A DNA stretch of 64,000 nt from Acridotheres tristis (GCA_037013685.1 CM072919.1:34977320-35041319), one strand, 5' to 3'; positions 27,901 through 39,000 are shown, numbered from the stretch's first letter. Numbers and translations: made by a program. Notes: generated by a model not told the origin, from the letters alone.

Positions 27901-29424
27901 AGGTAATACCCTGCCTTTAGACCTTATCATCCAGACATCACTCTGCAAGCATACCATAACCAAGAGCTACAGAAAGTAAATATTCCTCTACTGTCACTCC
28001 ATTTTTGCCTACTACATCTAGGCTAGCTCGTGACATGCCTAAATTTAAACTGCTTGTAGAGCCCTGTGGCGCACACTTCCATTCTTCAACACAAACCAGT
28101 CCTTTCAAAACCAAATTGTCCAACATCTCCTTCCCACTCAGTGTCCTTCTACATTACTCTCCTGCTAATAATCACATGTGAATGCAATATTTCACTCACA
28201 ACAGCCTATCAAATATCTGTGACAGTAACCTGCCTTTCAGCAGAAACCATTCAATTCATTCCAATCTGCTATTAGATTAGATTCTTTCAGCGTTCCTCCT
28301 TAACCAATACCAGCACATCACACTCTAAATAATACAACTTTCTGTTCTCTCCACTGTGTCTCACAATTTAAGTAAGCCTGTCCCCACAGGCATAACGTCA
28401 CACACTTCAGAAGAATTAACAGTAAATACCAAGCAGCTAAAGACCTAGTTCGGCACTTACAGTCCTGCTCCACAAAGTTAACCGTAAGTAGGTGTCCTGA
28501 TCAAGAGCTCTGTATGAGCAAAATACTATTCGATCCAGCTGCCAAGTGAACCTGAAGTTTCATCCCACAAGCTCCAAACTGGTGAAAAACAGTCCCTCAA
28601 GTACACAGTCCTCTTCACATGACTTTAATAGAATTTGTGACTGAACATATAAGACAACTACATCATTAGTACATCCTCTACAGACTCCTTAAAAAGATTC
28701 TTGAAAATTTTGGGTTCACAAATTGAGCTCTGGAACAGAGCAGGATTTGTAAAGACGGTGATTTCACAGAAACGGTGATGGACGGCAATACTGGGCATAT
28801 TGCAACCGGTATTACTATAGCTGCTTTGTCACTACTGAGGTGTTAAAAGTCTCACTGAGGTGGCATTAAGACACTCATATACCACAGAACCATCACAGAA
28901 ATAATGAACCTCGGACACAACACAGCCAGCGAATGACCACAGGAAACGCGTGAAACGATTCAGTTAAGGCGGCATCATTTAATGCTAACAACTTGCCATT
29001 GAACAGAACCGGGTATCACGGCTCCCTCAGAGTCAGGGAAAGGGAAACAAAACTACAGGAAAACACATCCTTCAAAAAAGTGACAGCTGACTGTTGAGGC
29101 TTTTCGACTGCGAGCAGATACTCCTGCCTATGATCCATAACTACGTGAAAACCAGTCAAGTTCTAGAAACTGCTCCGTAAACTGGTCTGGAAACACGAGG
29201 GCGCTACAGAAAGATGTTCCGCGATACCGAGCGACGGGGCGCGCCCAGCAGGTGTTCGCCTTACCTGCGCCGGGTGGGGCCGGCTCGGCAGGAGGGTCCG
29301 CGCGGGCCTCTCTGCGGGGCACGGACCTGACGGGCACCGGGAAGAAGCCGCGGAGGAACAGCGCGACGCCCAAGGCCTGCACGAGGAGGCAGGAGGAGGC
29401 GAACACCCCCGAGCGCAGCCGCAT
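6694..29424 (-). CDS. PIGG: PIGG, GPI ethanolamine phosphate transferase 2 (5' part, eight exons)
   Basis: PIGG adds ethanolamine phosphate to the second mannose of the GPI anchor in the ER membrane. Eight exons join as 29424-29265, 26094-25889, 24904-24695, 23218-23030, 21492-21354, 17757-17545, 9555-9338 and 6975-6694, all with GT-AG boundaries and matching phases. They give 1617 bases (539 codons), about the first 55% of the roughly 980-residue vertebrate protein. Alkaline-phosphatase-type motifs are intact: VLIDALRDDF (Asp76), PTVTMPRIK with the likely nucleophile Thr117, LGLDHIGH (Asp221, His222, His225) and CGDHGMS (Asp269, His270). An N-terminal signal anchor and three later hydrophobic stretches fit the family topology. 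No stop or frameshift is seen. The C-terminal multi-pass region is missing only because the window ends. Confidence 0.96.
6976..9337 (-). other. PIGG intron 7
   Basis: A 2.4 kb AT-rich intron with a 30-base A-rich run near 7918-7950. No other element was recognised. Confidence 0.8.
7918..7950 (+). repeat. A-rich simple repeat
   Basis: About 30 bases of nearly pure A, broken by CCCT, in PIGG intron 7. Confidence 0.9.
9338..9555 (-). CDS. PIGG: PIGG coding exon 7
   Basis: Completes codon 373 and encodes residues 374-445 (218 bases). The acceptor is CTCTCTAG|ATCCTG and the donor ATGGAG|GTATGA. The translation includes HGNWIKLYLEGNNSEILLNL, LKQYLEALKIL and QVAQYDMYSMMVGTVIIME. This is the membrane-proximal end of the lumenal domain running into the first internal transmembrane helix, which continues in exon 8. 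Confidence 0.93.
10080..11045 (+). mobile_element. CR1 LINE 3' fragment with end of the reverse transcriptase frame
   Basis: About 0.95 kb of CR1 in plus orientation, opposite to PIGG. The plus-strand translation at 10385-10639 includes EKELGVLVDNRLSMSQQC, KKANGTLGCIRKSI and VILPLCSALVR, the C-terminal end of the CR1 reverse transcriptase protein. It is followed by the CR1 3' untranslated region (GGCTGAGCACTGGAACAGGT, then GGTGGTCGGACTAGATAAAG). Frameshifts and stops interrupt the frame, so the copy is dead. The 5' edge is approximate. Confidence 0.93.
14080..15260 (-). mobile_element. CR1 LINE fragment, minus strand, degraded
   Basis: The plus strand reads as antisense CR1: CCTCCACAACCTCTCTTGCC at about 14166, GCCCATTTCTCTAGCCTGTC at about 14729, GATGAAGATGTTAAATAG at about 14858. 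The minus-strand translation contains NWTVRWTEKWL and VNVISSTKSP, matching a CR1 reverse transcriptase segment just upstream of the active-site region. It carries many indels. It is in the same orientation as PIGG. Limits are approximate, and the region from 15110 to 15260 is hard to align by eye. Confidence 0.8.
15265..15770 (-). mobile_element. second CR1 LINE fragment, minus strand
   Basis: A short CR1 3'-end-like piece at 15275-15335 is followed by antisense reverse transcriptase text: GACATTAAGCCACTGACTTT at about 15389, then CAGAAGTCTAAGTAGATGAC, CATCATAGAAGGACAC, AAGCACAGAGGTGAGGCTGA and finally CCCAGGATCCTCCTTTTTCC. The RT part repeats protein regions already covered by the fragment to its left, so two insertions or a rearranged copy are likely. 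Confidence 0.75.
17545..17757 (-). CDS. PIGG: PIGG coding exon 6
   Basis: Completes codon 302 and encodes up to residue 372 plus one base (213 bases). The acceptor used here is ATTCTAG|CTCCTC; a second in-frame AG nine bases further in (exon start 17748) would remove three residues. The first choice keeps the length of the human protein. It encodes PEHVQQTDLASTLAVGLGLP, then MREQLRFVHLNGFQLSRLLQ, the end of the lumenal catalytic domain. The donor is AAAAAG|GTAAAT. Confidence 0.93.
20300..20760 (+). mobile_element. endogenous retrovirus solo LTR, plus strand, 3'-truncated
   Basis: Starts TGTCCTGGTTTCAACTGGGA at 20300, the opening of a common bird LTR family. Further family landmarks are GATAACATACTGGT, GTGCTCTGCCAGTGAGCA, CACCATAGAGCATCAT and CAATTGTATTGTGCAT in the expected order. 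It decays in an ATT-rich part near 20700-20760, so the normal CA terminus is absent. No internal retroviral coding sequence is attached. Confidence 0.88.
20815..21319 (-). mobile_element. endogenous retrovirus solo LTR, minus strand
   Basis: Read on the minus strand from TG at 21319, this is a second copy of the same LTR family. Shared landmarks are GATAACACACTGGT, AACTGGCCAAAGGGATATTC, CATACCATGGAACATCAT, then CTCAACCCATGAG and a CTCCTCCCCGTCAGGATGAG tail. The 3' end near 20815-20830 is close to complete. It lies tail-to-tail with the LTR at 20300-20760 and in the PIGG sense orientation. Confidence 0.88.
21354..21492 (-). CDS. PIGG: PIGG coding exon 5
   Basis: Encodes residues 256-301 plus one base of codon 302 (139 bases). 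The acceptor is TTTGCAG|GAGGAAG and the donor GAAGTG|GTGAGG. It contains LPNLLVVCGDHGMSETGSHG, with the paired Asp269-His270 metal ligands, then TPLLFISSAFEK. An old LTR begins 34 bases past the donor; see the mobile element at 20815-21319. Confidence 0.93.
21493..23029 (-). other. PIGG intron 4
   Basis: A 1.5 kb AT-rich intron. Open frames on the plus strand here, for example 22493-22843, resemble no family. Confidence 0.85.
23030..23218 (-). CDS. PIGG: PIGG coding exon 4
   Basis: Encodes residues 193-255 in phase 0 at both ends (189 bases). The acceptor is CTTTGAG|GTTGAT and the donor TCAAAG|GTAATA. It holds the metal-binding motif HYLGLDHIGH (Asp221, His222, His225), followed by TGPNSPLVGPKLREMD, typical of PIGN/PIGO/PIGG enzymes. 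Confidence 0.95.
23219..24694 (-). other. PIGG intron 3
   Basis: A 1.5 kb AT-rich intron. Nothing recognised in it. Confidence 0.85.
24695..24904 (-). CDS. PIGG: PIGG coding exon 3
   Basis: Encodes residues 123-192 in phase 0 at both ends (210 bases). The acceptor is CCTTAG|GCTTTG and the donor ACAGAG|GTGAGA. It carries the conserved stretches MTGSIPGFIDVV, LNSPALL, GKRIIFYGDDTWVKLFP and FVEYDGTTSFFVSDFTEV of the catalytic domain. The ATG inside it is internal and not a start. Confidence 0.95.
24905..25888 (-). other. PIGG intron 2
   Basis: An intron of about 1.0 kb. AT-rich, with no recognisable element inside. Confidence 0.85.
25889..26094 (-). CDS. PIGG: PIGG coding exon 2
   Basis: Encodes residues 54-122. 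The acceptor is TGCTTAG|GAATGG and the donor ATTAAG|GTAAGT; the exon enters in phase 1 and leaves in phase 0. It begins the lumenal phosphoesterase-like domain with PPPLFKKVVIVLIDALRDDF, whose Asp76 is a predicted metal ligand. It ends with KPPTVTMPRIK, which carries the Thr expected to hold the phosphoethanolamine intermediate. Confidence 0.95.
26095..29264 (-). other. PIGG intron 1
   Basis: This 3.2 kb intron starts inside the CpG island and then becomes ordinary AT-rich sequence. I see no exon, RNA gene or clear transposon in it. Short open frames on both strands show no family resemblance. Confidence 0.85.
29265..29424 (-). CDS. PIGG: PIGG coding exon 1
   Basis: This exon encodes residues 1-53 plus one base of codon 54. 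The start chosen is the ATG at 29424-29422, which opens MRLRSGVFASS and matches the vertebrate PIGG N-terminus; the upstream in-frame ATG at 29562 would add a 46-residue Arg/Gly/Cys-rich stretch unlike the family. A hydrophobic segment at about residues 6-26 is the signal anchor that places the catalytic domain in the ER lumen. The following 20-odd residues are a Pro/Ala/Arg-rich linker, poorly conserved in the family. The donor is CGCAG|GTAAGG. Confidence 0.93.
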
Positions 29425-29697
29425 GCTGGCTCGGCACCAGCGACAGCAGCAGCACCGATCCGGCCCGGCCGGCGCTACGCCGGCTCTGAGGGGCGGCACT
29501 GCGGAGCCCCGCCCATCCCGCCTGACCCCGCCTCCGGCCGCCGCCCGCCAACCAGCGGCCACCGCGCGCTTCCGCCAAGCCTCACTATTGGCCAGCGGCC
29601 CAGCAGCCCCTTCGCGAGCCCGTCACGGCAACGCTGAATCGGAAGTCCCGCCCCCGCATCCCTCCTCCGGACCCGCCTCCGCTCTCCGCGTCTCTCC

Positions 29698-29749
29698 TCC
29701 CGGACCCGCCTCCCGGACCCGCCTCCCGGACCCGCCTCCCGGACCCGCC
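29698..29749. repeat. 13-bp GC-rich minisatellite, four exact copies
   Basis: The unit TCCCGGACCCGCC is repeated four times without change (29698, 29711, 29724, 29737). Degenerate relatives of the unit, with CATCCC, CCTCC and GACCC blocks, extend from about 29650 to 29990. On the minus strand the array reads GGCGGGTCCGGGA repeatedly, with GGG runs spaced 3-4 bases apart. Confidence 0.95.
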
Positions 29750-30010
29750 TGCAGCCTCAGCATCCCTCCTCCCTGACCCTCCTCCGAGACCCGCGTCCCA
29801 CCTCCTGGACCCACGCCCCAGCCTCGCGTCCCGCCGCCGCATCCCGCCTCCGGTCCGCGCCTCCTATTGCGCATCCCGTCTCTGCATCCCAGCCTCCACT
29901 TGCCACTCCTGCATCCCGGTCCTGCGCCTCCCGCCTGGGACCCGACTCTGCGCTGTACTCCCTAGCGCGTGTTCCAAACTCTCTTCCCACCCCGCGTCCC
30001 GACCCCGCGT

Positions 30011-33000
30011 TCCCTGGCGCGAGGGGAAAGGAGGTTTGATGGATTGTTGGAGCAAAGCGTGCTTGGCAAGTGAGGAAGGAGTCCTGGACAGTGGCTGTTG
30101 CAGGTGTTTGGTATGCAGAATCTTTTCCCACGCAAACACTCACCTCTTAATAAAACTGAACTGTGATATGTTTTAATCTTTCTGTTGGAATGGGAATGGA
30201 CTGTGGCAGGCAGATCACAGCAGAGGAATGGGGAGAAATAAGTTTTAAAACTTAAATTTTCTGAAAAAGGAAACCGAAGATACTCTGCAAAGTGAAGCAG
30301 AGTTTATACTGGTCTCACTATGTAAACTGAAATAGGAAGATAGCCTCAAAATTTCACTCTTCCAAAGAAAACTGCTCCTCATTTCTAGCCAGACAGCCCA
30401 ACACTGTGCTGGAAAGACGTGGCACATGTTTCTGCAGTGTACGCAAGTCCTTGGCTTTACCTGTGAGTCTCACCTTTTCCCTGACCCCACAAGCACAGCG
30501 CCCTGCCAGCTGCACTCCCACTTACACCTGGATGTGTCCCGTGGTCAGTCAGGACAAAGCTGCACTGCCACAGTCTGCTGCTGGCAGGGCACCTGTTTGC
30601 AGCCACCACCCACAGCTGTGTGCTCCTGTGTGACCCTGCAACAGCGGGGTGAGCAGAGCCCAGAGCGATTTTCCCCATGGGTCTTTCCCCTCAGCACACG
30701 GCATGATGTGTTCTGTGTAAACACAGGCCAAATTCATTGTGTGCCGTGCCTTGAAAAATGTTTTCCTGCTGCAGTTGGTCAATTTGTGGTTTTATTGCCT
30801 ATTTCACTGGCCAGCTGTTAATTCTGGGCTTTGCAACACCTGCCATGGGGCAAAGTTGCTGTGATGTGAGAAGCATGTGTGAGTGGGTTCAGGATAAAAG
30901 CTTTGTATTTGGCCTTTCCTAGAGTCTTCAGATACAGATTAAAAAAGGAAGAAATCTGAGTGCTGTGGATTCATGCTCTTTACTTTTGTGCGTCCCTGAG
31001 CACTATGCTGCCTCTAGGTTACCTAAGTGCTTTTTCTGGCCACTTTTACCATTTTGTGCTTCTACTGAGAATACTGCTAACATTTTCATTTCTTGAGATT
31101 ATGCAAAACCATTATTTTTAAAGGAATTGCATTTTTGCAACTATTCATTTGTTCATTTGTTTCTTTGCAGGAGCACGAATCTGAAGTCCCATGAAAGTTA
31201 GTATTCAGTAATTAACTTCAGCTGACTATGACCAGTGCGATGAAATTCAGAAAAAAGCATGCAAGGAATGTTGCTTTAATCTGTACGAAATAGCAAAAGG
31301 CAACTTTGGGCCATTGTATTGAAACTTTAAAATGGCTTTAGGCAACGTGCCTTAAAGTTACATCATTTGTATGTCAAAGAAAAGCTGTATTTGTTGCCTT
31401 TTATGGGTGTGTTTCCTTTCCTTTAGACCTAGTGACTCTCCAACTAGAAACTAGGAAAGGTTGCCTTACAAATATAAAGCAACCTGAAGTAGGCAATGTT
31501 TATGCAACAGAATCTAAGAAACATCTTTCTTTTTATTTAATGTGTAAAGTTTACTTTCCCTTTCAGTAGGTGCAAATTCCCCAAACTGCATCTTTTTGCC
31601 ATCATTCAAACCTTCAAATTCCCACATAAGATCAGAATTTCTGTGTTCAGGCAAAAGGATTTCCCCAGAGACATCAAAACAGTATCTAGCATGTGATTCA
31701 CACTTCCTGGGACCTATCACTGGGTATTTACTGAGTACCATCACCATTTCTCAGGTTCTTGCAGCAACATGCTTTCAAGTCCATTACTGTGGCACTTAGC
31801 TGCAGGGTCAGATAGAGGAAGAATTCTGAGCATTGTACAAGACTTTAAATCTGACTGTCTACAAGTGAGTCTACAAGCATGTCACAACATAATATATTGA
31901 CAGTCACTGCTGTGCACTGCTGTGGCCATTTTACAAGCTCTTGGGTATAACCTCTTCTGTTCTGCATAACACGTTTATACCCCGAGAGCTGGTGATTTCA
32001 TGAGCATTCAGAGGAAGTGTTTGTGTGCTTCCCAGTTTGTAAGCACACAATCAGTGCTTCGTGCACCAGTTTATGTCAAGGGGTACTGGCTGACTTAGAT
32101 GGCCTTTGGAAGGCTAAAGGTTCATGTCAGAGTGTCAGCAAAGGTGCAATATAGTGCAGTTCATGTGATTCAGAAGGCTTTTGTTTCATCAGAGCCACCA
32201 AGCATTTTAGAGCACAGTACAGCCCATCCCTGTGGGAGATGAATTTGCATCTTTCCCTACAGGAGAGCACGTTGCTACTGCTGCTGTTGTGAAGAGCCAC
32301 TCAAGCAAACTTACATTTCTGTGTGTTGAGGAAGAAGAAGGACTTTAGCGCTCTGTGCAAAGCCTTCTCTAGAGGTATTTTCCCAAATCTGCTGAGAAAT
32401 CAGCAGACCAAAAACCAATCAAGCCTTGTCTTCAACAGGCGTATGTACTGCTGGTTCTGTTAAACCAGTAGGAACACATTTTCGTGACTGTCTTTGCAGC
32501 CAATATTTAAAGCGGCCAGATGATATTGTTTGTCCCTCTGGCATCCCTCAGGCTTTTCTTTCCTGAGGCAACTAGTAAAAAGTAGGTAAGACAAAGATTT
32601 GGTGTGTCCCATGAGGGAAGAGCACACCCCCTTCCAGCAGTCCCTGTGTCCTCTGCCTGCACTTATTGAAACACTGCCCATTAGTCAGCACTCAGCCTGT
32701 CTGCTTCCCCAGCTCCTTTCCTCCTGATTCTTTCACTTCTTATGTTTCACAGCTTGACTAGGTATATAGGTCCTATCTGCCCTTCTCTTCTAGTTTCAAA
32801 TACAGACAATATGCAGTTCTCTTACTATTATTTTGACTAATTCCCTTGTAGTTTTGCTCTCAGGCCTGTTTACCTGCTGTTGATTAGCTCTGGGTATCTG
32901 TGGCTCACAACCTTGCTTTTTGAACTGCTTCACTTATTCTCCCTATCTGGGCCTAATTTAACAGGATTTCACACCCGAATACGTATGTTTATGCGAAATC

Positions 33001-36000
33001 TGCATATTTCTTCTGACATTGACAACGTCAGATATGTGAACACCTCATGCCAATGGTTTAAACAAGCATCCCCTTTTTGTAATCGGTGATACCTCCTAAA
33101 CTTGTCCCTAATACATTTAATATTGTATTGGGGAACACACAAGTGGAGCAGGAATATGGACAGTGGTAAAATTGACATGTATAAGTAAAAGCAATCATTT
33201 TTGCATATAAGGGGTGTGAGAAAGAATTAATTCAAAATTAAGTGAAGCTGTAATAAAAAACAAGACTCCCCAAGGTGATCTGACTCTCTGAAAGCGCTGT
33301 GATGTAGTTAGAAATTCAGAAGGACACATAGTAATTTTTTCTCTTATCATTTCTCTATTTCTCAGTACATGGCAATTTGAATGTATGTCAGGTCTCTGCT
33401 GTATTTAAGCCACAGTAAAACATCAGAAAAGGTTATAAAAGACTGCTGAAGTGTGACTCTCCCTCCTCCATTCTGGTGCACTGCAAAGCCTCCAGAGATT
33501 TGTAGCTGCTGAGGCAAAAGACAAAGCAGAAGCACTGCATTGTAAACCCAGCTTCTGAAATCTGAGACTGAACAGGAATTTCTTCACATGATAAAAAAAA
33601 TGTTAGAAAATAATTCAATAGCTTTACGGACATCAAATAATTGATTGTCTGTCTTTGTGCACACATGCACGTCTGCACACATGCACAGAAGTCTAGCTTC
33701 AGATTTAGCGATTTTGGAAACCCTGCTTCCAGAGCTTATGGGATTTGAGATTGAGGCAAGCAGGGATCACTGAAGAAGATAAACCCTGATAACCCCTGAG
33801 CTGCTGAGCTGTAGGGAGCCAAAGCCTGGTTTGTTTCTGTGGACTGCAGGCTTGCTACTTGCCGCAGTATGAGATTACTTGCTTTTGAAGGGGAAGCAAA
33901 GCTGCACAGCAAGAACTAATTGAAGAAAGAAGCTGCTTGTTAGTTTCCCCCAGAGCCTTGCACTCAAAGCTTACATGGTTTAGTAGCAATATCTGCATCC
34001 CTCTTTCTCTAAACAGGGCTGTACAGAGATGTAACTAGTCATTCCTACTGAAGAAGTCCTTGGCTTTAGAGCTGCGTTTGTGGACTCAGCCAGGCAGGTT
34101 CTCTCAGAGCTGCAGCTGTAAACTGGGGTCACTGACCATGAACCTCATATGTGCTGCTGATTAGAACAGATCGCGGGATGCTGACCCAAGGTGAGTTTTT
34201 CATTCAGTCTGAATGAACTGGTTAAAGGGTGAATGAAAAGGAGTAAAACCTCAAGGAACCCTTCCAAAACCACTTACGTAAATGGACTGATTCTGGTAGA
34301 ATGTCTGAGACTCCCTCCAAATGTCAACAGACTCCACAAGTTTGAGTAATGCCACTCATCTAGCCTTCAGAGCAGGCACTGAGAGAAGGAGCCGAATCAG
34401 GGCTCAGCTGAAACAACATCTTTTCATGGTACATGAAAACTAACCATAATCTCTCCTCCCTATAATTTTACCCGCTTACCTTGCTGTCCCCTCCTTTAAT
34501 CCTATTTTTTTTCCCTAATCTGTTTTTTATTCGTAAAGTAAAAGCTTTTTCAGCCATGTTTTATGTTTGACAGTCTCTCTCCTGCTCTTCCTGACAGGCT
34601 TAGCTACTTTTTAGAGAGGTAATGAACAGGGAACCCAGTGATACTAGGTTTTTCCGAAATTAATGAGAACTGGAGACAGCAAACAGACTTTGTCAGTGCC
34701 CCTACCAAAGAAACTGCCTATTGTGTAAGCTGACTCCTTATCAGGTGCCAAAGCATCCCATCCAGAAACATGTGCAAAACAACCATATGTTTACATCTTG
34801 GTTACCAGGGAATCCAGCAACTTCTCCCTGCAACTGCAAGAAACTGGACTGTCCCTTTTCCTGCTTAGCTGCTGCTTCTCCATGACATTAATATATTATA
34901 CTCAGCATGCAGGTGATGACTTCAACTCACTCCAGTCCTCCTTGCTTGCCTGATCCTCCTAGAGCTATAGGACCTTCTTTAGCCACATTGTCTTTGTCCT
35001 GAGAATTTCTCATGCTGCAGAAATCCTCTCTTCCTGTGTCCCTATGAGCAATGGTGATAAACAATTACAATGATGCAGTAGGAAATGTGGCTAGTCATGA
35101 CATATGATTTTACTAGAATAATCTTCCTAAAATGTCGTAGCAAGGTATCTTTTACTCTTCATAGACTTCTTGCCTCACATCTTTCTCTTCTCTAGGCTGA
35201 AGCTTTTTCAAAGTGATTCACCTGTGGGTGCCAGATGTTCAGCGACACTGCCTTTATGTATTTCAGGTATTTTTTACTAGCTAAACACCACATTGTGTTA
35301 AAAATTGCCAATGCATAATGTAAGCACTTCTTGTTTCAGAAACCAGCTTCTTCTCTGACACCTCTTACTGCATTTGTTTCCAGGAGAGAGGTCTTTATGT
35401 CTTGCTTTTCACTGAAGGGAATTGCCATTCTGAACCAAGCCAGCATCATAAGCCTGCTCATCCTAATGCTCAGACACTCCTCAACAGTCTGAGCGAAGAA
35501 AGCAGAGAGTGAGGAAGGCTGGCAGGCGTTGAGAGTGCAGGCTGTTGATGTGCTTGCTAACTGAAGTGTGCACTTTGTCAAATTTCACGCTGAATAGCCA
35601 AGCCATTGCCAAGGGAGAAGATGAAACTATACAAGGGGCCTTAATAAGATACGTTTGTGGCTGCAGGGAGGTCAGGGAAACAAGAAACTGTCAGCTGGTA
35701 AATTATCCAAAGCAAAAGTGTTTGTGAGGGGGGCAGAAACAGCAACAGCTGTCTTCAGTTACCTGGGGTAATTAATCAGCATCATCAAGCCCTGGCATCA
35801 GTAAATTCTGAAAAAGGTTTTCAAGTGTTTATAGTTTCAGGATAAATTCCTGCCAGTGGTGTGCACCTAGAATTTCTTGCTCTGATAGCTTTGTCACAGA
35901 GTAACAGCCTGCCATGCAGATGTACCCATTTCCTCCCCGAGGGAAAAATCTAGCTGCTCCTTCATGGGCCAGTCATCTCACCTGAACTCTTTCCTCCATG

Positions 36001-39000
36001 CCCTGAATCAACTAGCTCTCCAAGACCATTAATTTTGGGGTTTTACCATTGCTTCTGCAATGGCAGAGTGATGTGTTTCCTGCAGGGGGAAGCTGTCAGC
36101 TGTTGCCCACCCTGTGAAGAACCATAGGGGCTCAGAGGGAACTTAACCTGCCAGAATGGTCACAGGGGGCCAAGCCTAGTGCAGTGTTGCCCAGTGGAAG
36201 TAAGATCCTGAGACAGACTATCTGCATTACCACATTTCACTTACCCATCCCTGTGTTCATACCTGACCACTGCAGCCAGGCCAAGAGAACAGTGCCAGCC
36301 AGCTTGGTTTCCTAGAGTTTCATTTCTTCATATGGCTGGATCTCTTGCTTCCCCCACCTAGTAATTGAGCCAGTTATGATGTCTCATGAGTTCCTGAGGT
36401 CTAATAAGACAGAAGTTTGCTTTAGTGCTTCTCTTGTCCCAGTTGCAGGCTCCTTCCCTGTTGCACAGCACCAGCTCACACAGCCAGGCGAGGTATTTCT
36501 ACCTCTTATTGTGGTTTGTGCAAGGAGGGAGCAGGGTGATAGCCCACAAAGGCTGGTTCCCCAGTCGTCAAAATTTTACACCATTTGTACATGTTAACAA
36601 ACAAAGCATCAGCATCCATTGCTTACAGATCACATGGCTTTCATTAATTAGTAACTCCCTATTTGCCATGTTAATTAGTCTGCAGGTGCAGTTCTTCCCT
36701 CTGTCTGACTCTGGGTCTGTTTGGAGTAGGTGGTCGCTGAGTTGGTGATGCACTGCTGGAATTTCCTGCAGTTACTGCTCAGTCCTGACCTTACTCCTGG
36801 TGGCTCTCATCCAGACAGCCCATTCATCTTGGCATTGTCTTCCCTTTTCCTTAAAACAAACACTAGCCAAGCATATAATGTTCACAATGCAATTGCTTAA
36901 TCATAACTATCTAGCTACATCTGCTGACTGACAACAACAAAAAATCTTCAGATCTTGAGAGGCTCAAATCTTGAGGGACTTGATACCATGTCCAGTCTTT
37001 CATAGGTCCTCTCTACCTTACTCAGCCACCTGTCTCCTCAAGTTATGCAACATTGCTGCCTCTGCATGTTTCTTCGTAATTGATAAGGGGAATAAAATGT
37101 TCAGATGGACTGACAGTGACACATAGAGACATTATAAGCCTGTAAATCATATTTCTAGGGGAAATCAGTCTAGAACTCCTTACATCTGATTGCAGGTAAA
37201 CTGAAAAATTTCCTTTTCTAAGCTCTTTACTTTTTTTTCATTTCCAAAACAACTTCTGGCATATCCATCAAATGAAACAAAGCTTAAGTAGGATTTCTCC
37301 CTTACTCAGGCTGTTCTCAATGCCCATGTTCTCAAAATGTAGATGGGGAATGAGACTTGGGTCTCAGCAACACTGGAATCAGCTGAGCTTTTGGAAGATG
37401 TTCAAAGATCACCAGTGCTCCTGAGAGTAGAAAAAGAAAAAATAGTAGTTTTGTGTCCATTTTAATGAGTTTTGAAAGCTTTCAATGAGCACAGGTATTA
37501 CTATAGCCAAGAATCAAAAGCCATCAAGAAGGTGAGATTTCTATTCAGCCCTTAGTAAGAAAGGTTTTCCATTCCTTGTATTATTAGGACAGGTATCTGA
37601 GTATCCTCTTTTATTGAAATAGGAGTCTTCTTTACACATTCCACTTTAAACTGCAGCAGATTCTACTGTGAGTTTAATTATCGACATAGGCAGAACGCCA
37701 AAACCACACAGTGTAATAGGTACAGGTCAAGATTTTTTTTTCCTCTCTGGTTTGTTTTTGGAGGGGTCTTTTTCTACTATTTTACTTGTAACAGTGATTA
37801 AGTTCAGCCCCAAAAACTCTGAAAGGAAGAATGAACTATGAAAAATCACATCTCTTTTTTTCAAGCAATGTGGCACACAGAAATGGATGAACAGGCCACA
37901 CCTCATCATTTTCCTATCATCTTAAATGCTGGCTTCCTTAAACCCGTCACACTCCATCTTGTTGTTATTTGGGCTTCTTAGGTGTCCCAATTGATAGGAA
38001 GCTGTGAATTTCCACCCTCAGCATATCGGGGATCCCTTGTTCACATGCCAGGACTTCATATCATCCAGCTTAGCTCCTCTCACTCCCAGCAGGTTTCTCA
38101 TCCCCCTGCACTGGTAACTTTATAGAAAACACTGTCACCATGCTTCAGCCCCTTTTGGCTGTGCTGCACCCATCAAGGTTATAGTTTGTCACACTGGGCC
38201 TCATTTCAATATTGCAAGTGACCAGCGCTGCCCAGAGTGTTTGAAGAAGGCCCTCAGTAGGTCCCGAGTGACCCTGAGAATCTCTTTCCTCTCTGCTGGC
38301 AATGGCCATGATGTATCTGAACAGCTTCTCCCAGCTGTGCCCCACCAGTTCTCTGATCATTTTGTAACTGGCATGCTGCCATGCATTTTGTTGCTCCTGC
38401 ATGACCTCTGATGCATTTCCAACACAAAGATTCTAGCTGTTGGTTCTCAAGATCGTCTAATCAGTTTGGGTTACTTAAGCTCATGTTGTGTTATTGCTCT
38501 CATCTCTTTAAATAATCCAGTTCTAATTCTTGTGCCAAAAATCACTAGTAAAAATGTAAACAGGTTACCATTGACAGGAGAGCGTAGATTAGCCCTGTCT
38601 CTGAATAGGCTCTTGCATCAGCACCTACCACCTTTGACTTCTCTTAATCAGCTATTCCTCAGAATCCCAAGATGAGTACCTATAAATCTGCCTCCCTCAT
38701 TCTGTTGTGTTAGCATGACTTTACTGAATAGACACATTCTTTCCATCTGAAACTCATAATTTCCCTTACTAATTCTTTCCACCCGAGAACAGCTTTCACT
38801 GCCACCATGGGTGGCATCCTTCCCCGGGTATTTCTGTCCATTGTGTTACCCTGTTTTTATCTGGGTTCCCTTCCTGATCGTACTGAATGCAACAAGAAAA
38901 ATTATTCTCTGACTTTTTCTCAAACCATAGTAGTATCAAGCATAGTAGTTATTAACAGTTTAGAAGACCCTTATTATCTTAAAACTCTGGAGAAAAATGT

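Larger units (their letters stand above)
29221..30010. promoter_or_regulatory. PIGG CpG island and promoter region
   Basis: A sharp rise in GC and CpG content surrounds PIGG exon 1 and extends about 600 bases upstream of the start codon, against an AT-rich background on both sides. Vertebrate PIGG is a housekeeping gene with a CpG-island promoter, so transcription starts are expected in about 29425-29650. No TATA box is apparent, and the exact start cannot be read. Confidence 0.85.

Noticed and set aside
29425..29562. Upstream in-frame ATG that would extend PIGG by 46 residues
   Set aside because: The added Gly/Arg/Cys-rich stretch has no counterpart in the family, and the ATG at 29424 matches the conserved N-terminus followed by the signal anchor.
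29252..29776. 174-codon plus-strand frame across the PIGG promoter, and several minus-strand Gly/Arg-rich frames at 29585-29874
   Set aside because: They translate PIGG exon 1 antisense and the GC-rich minisatellite. Low-complexity Pro/Arg/Gly repeats with no family resemblance are expected where stop codons are rare.
38145..38402. Minus-strand 85-codon polar frame
   Set aside because: The composition looks protein-like, but there is no recognisable family, no clear splice sites and no neighbouring exon.
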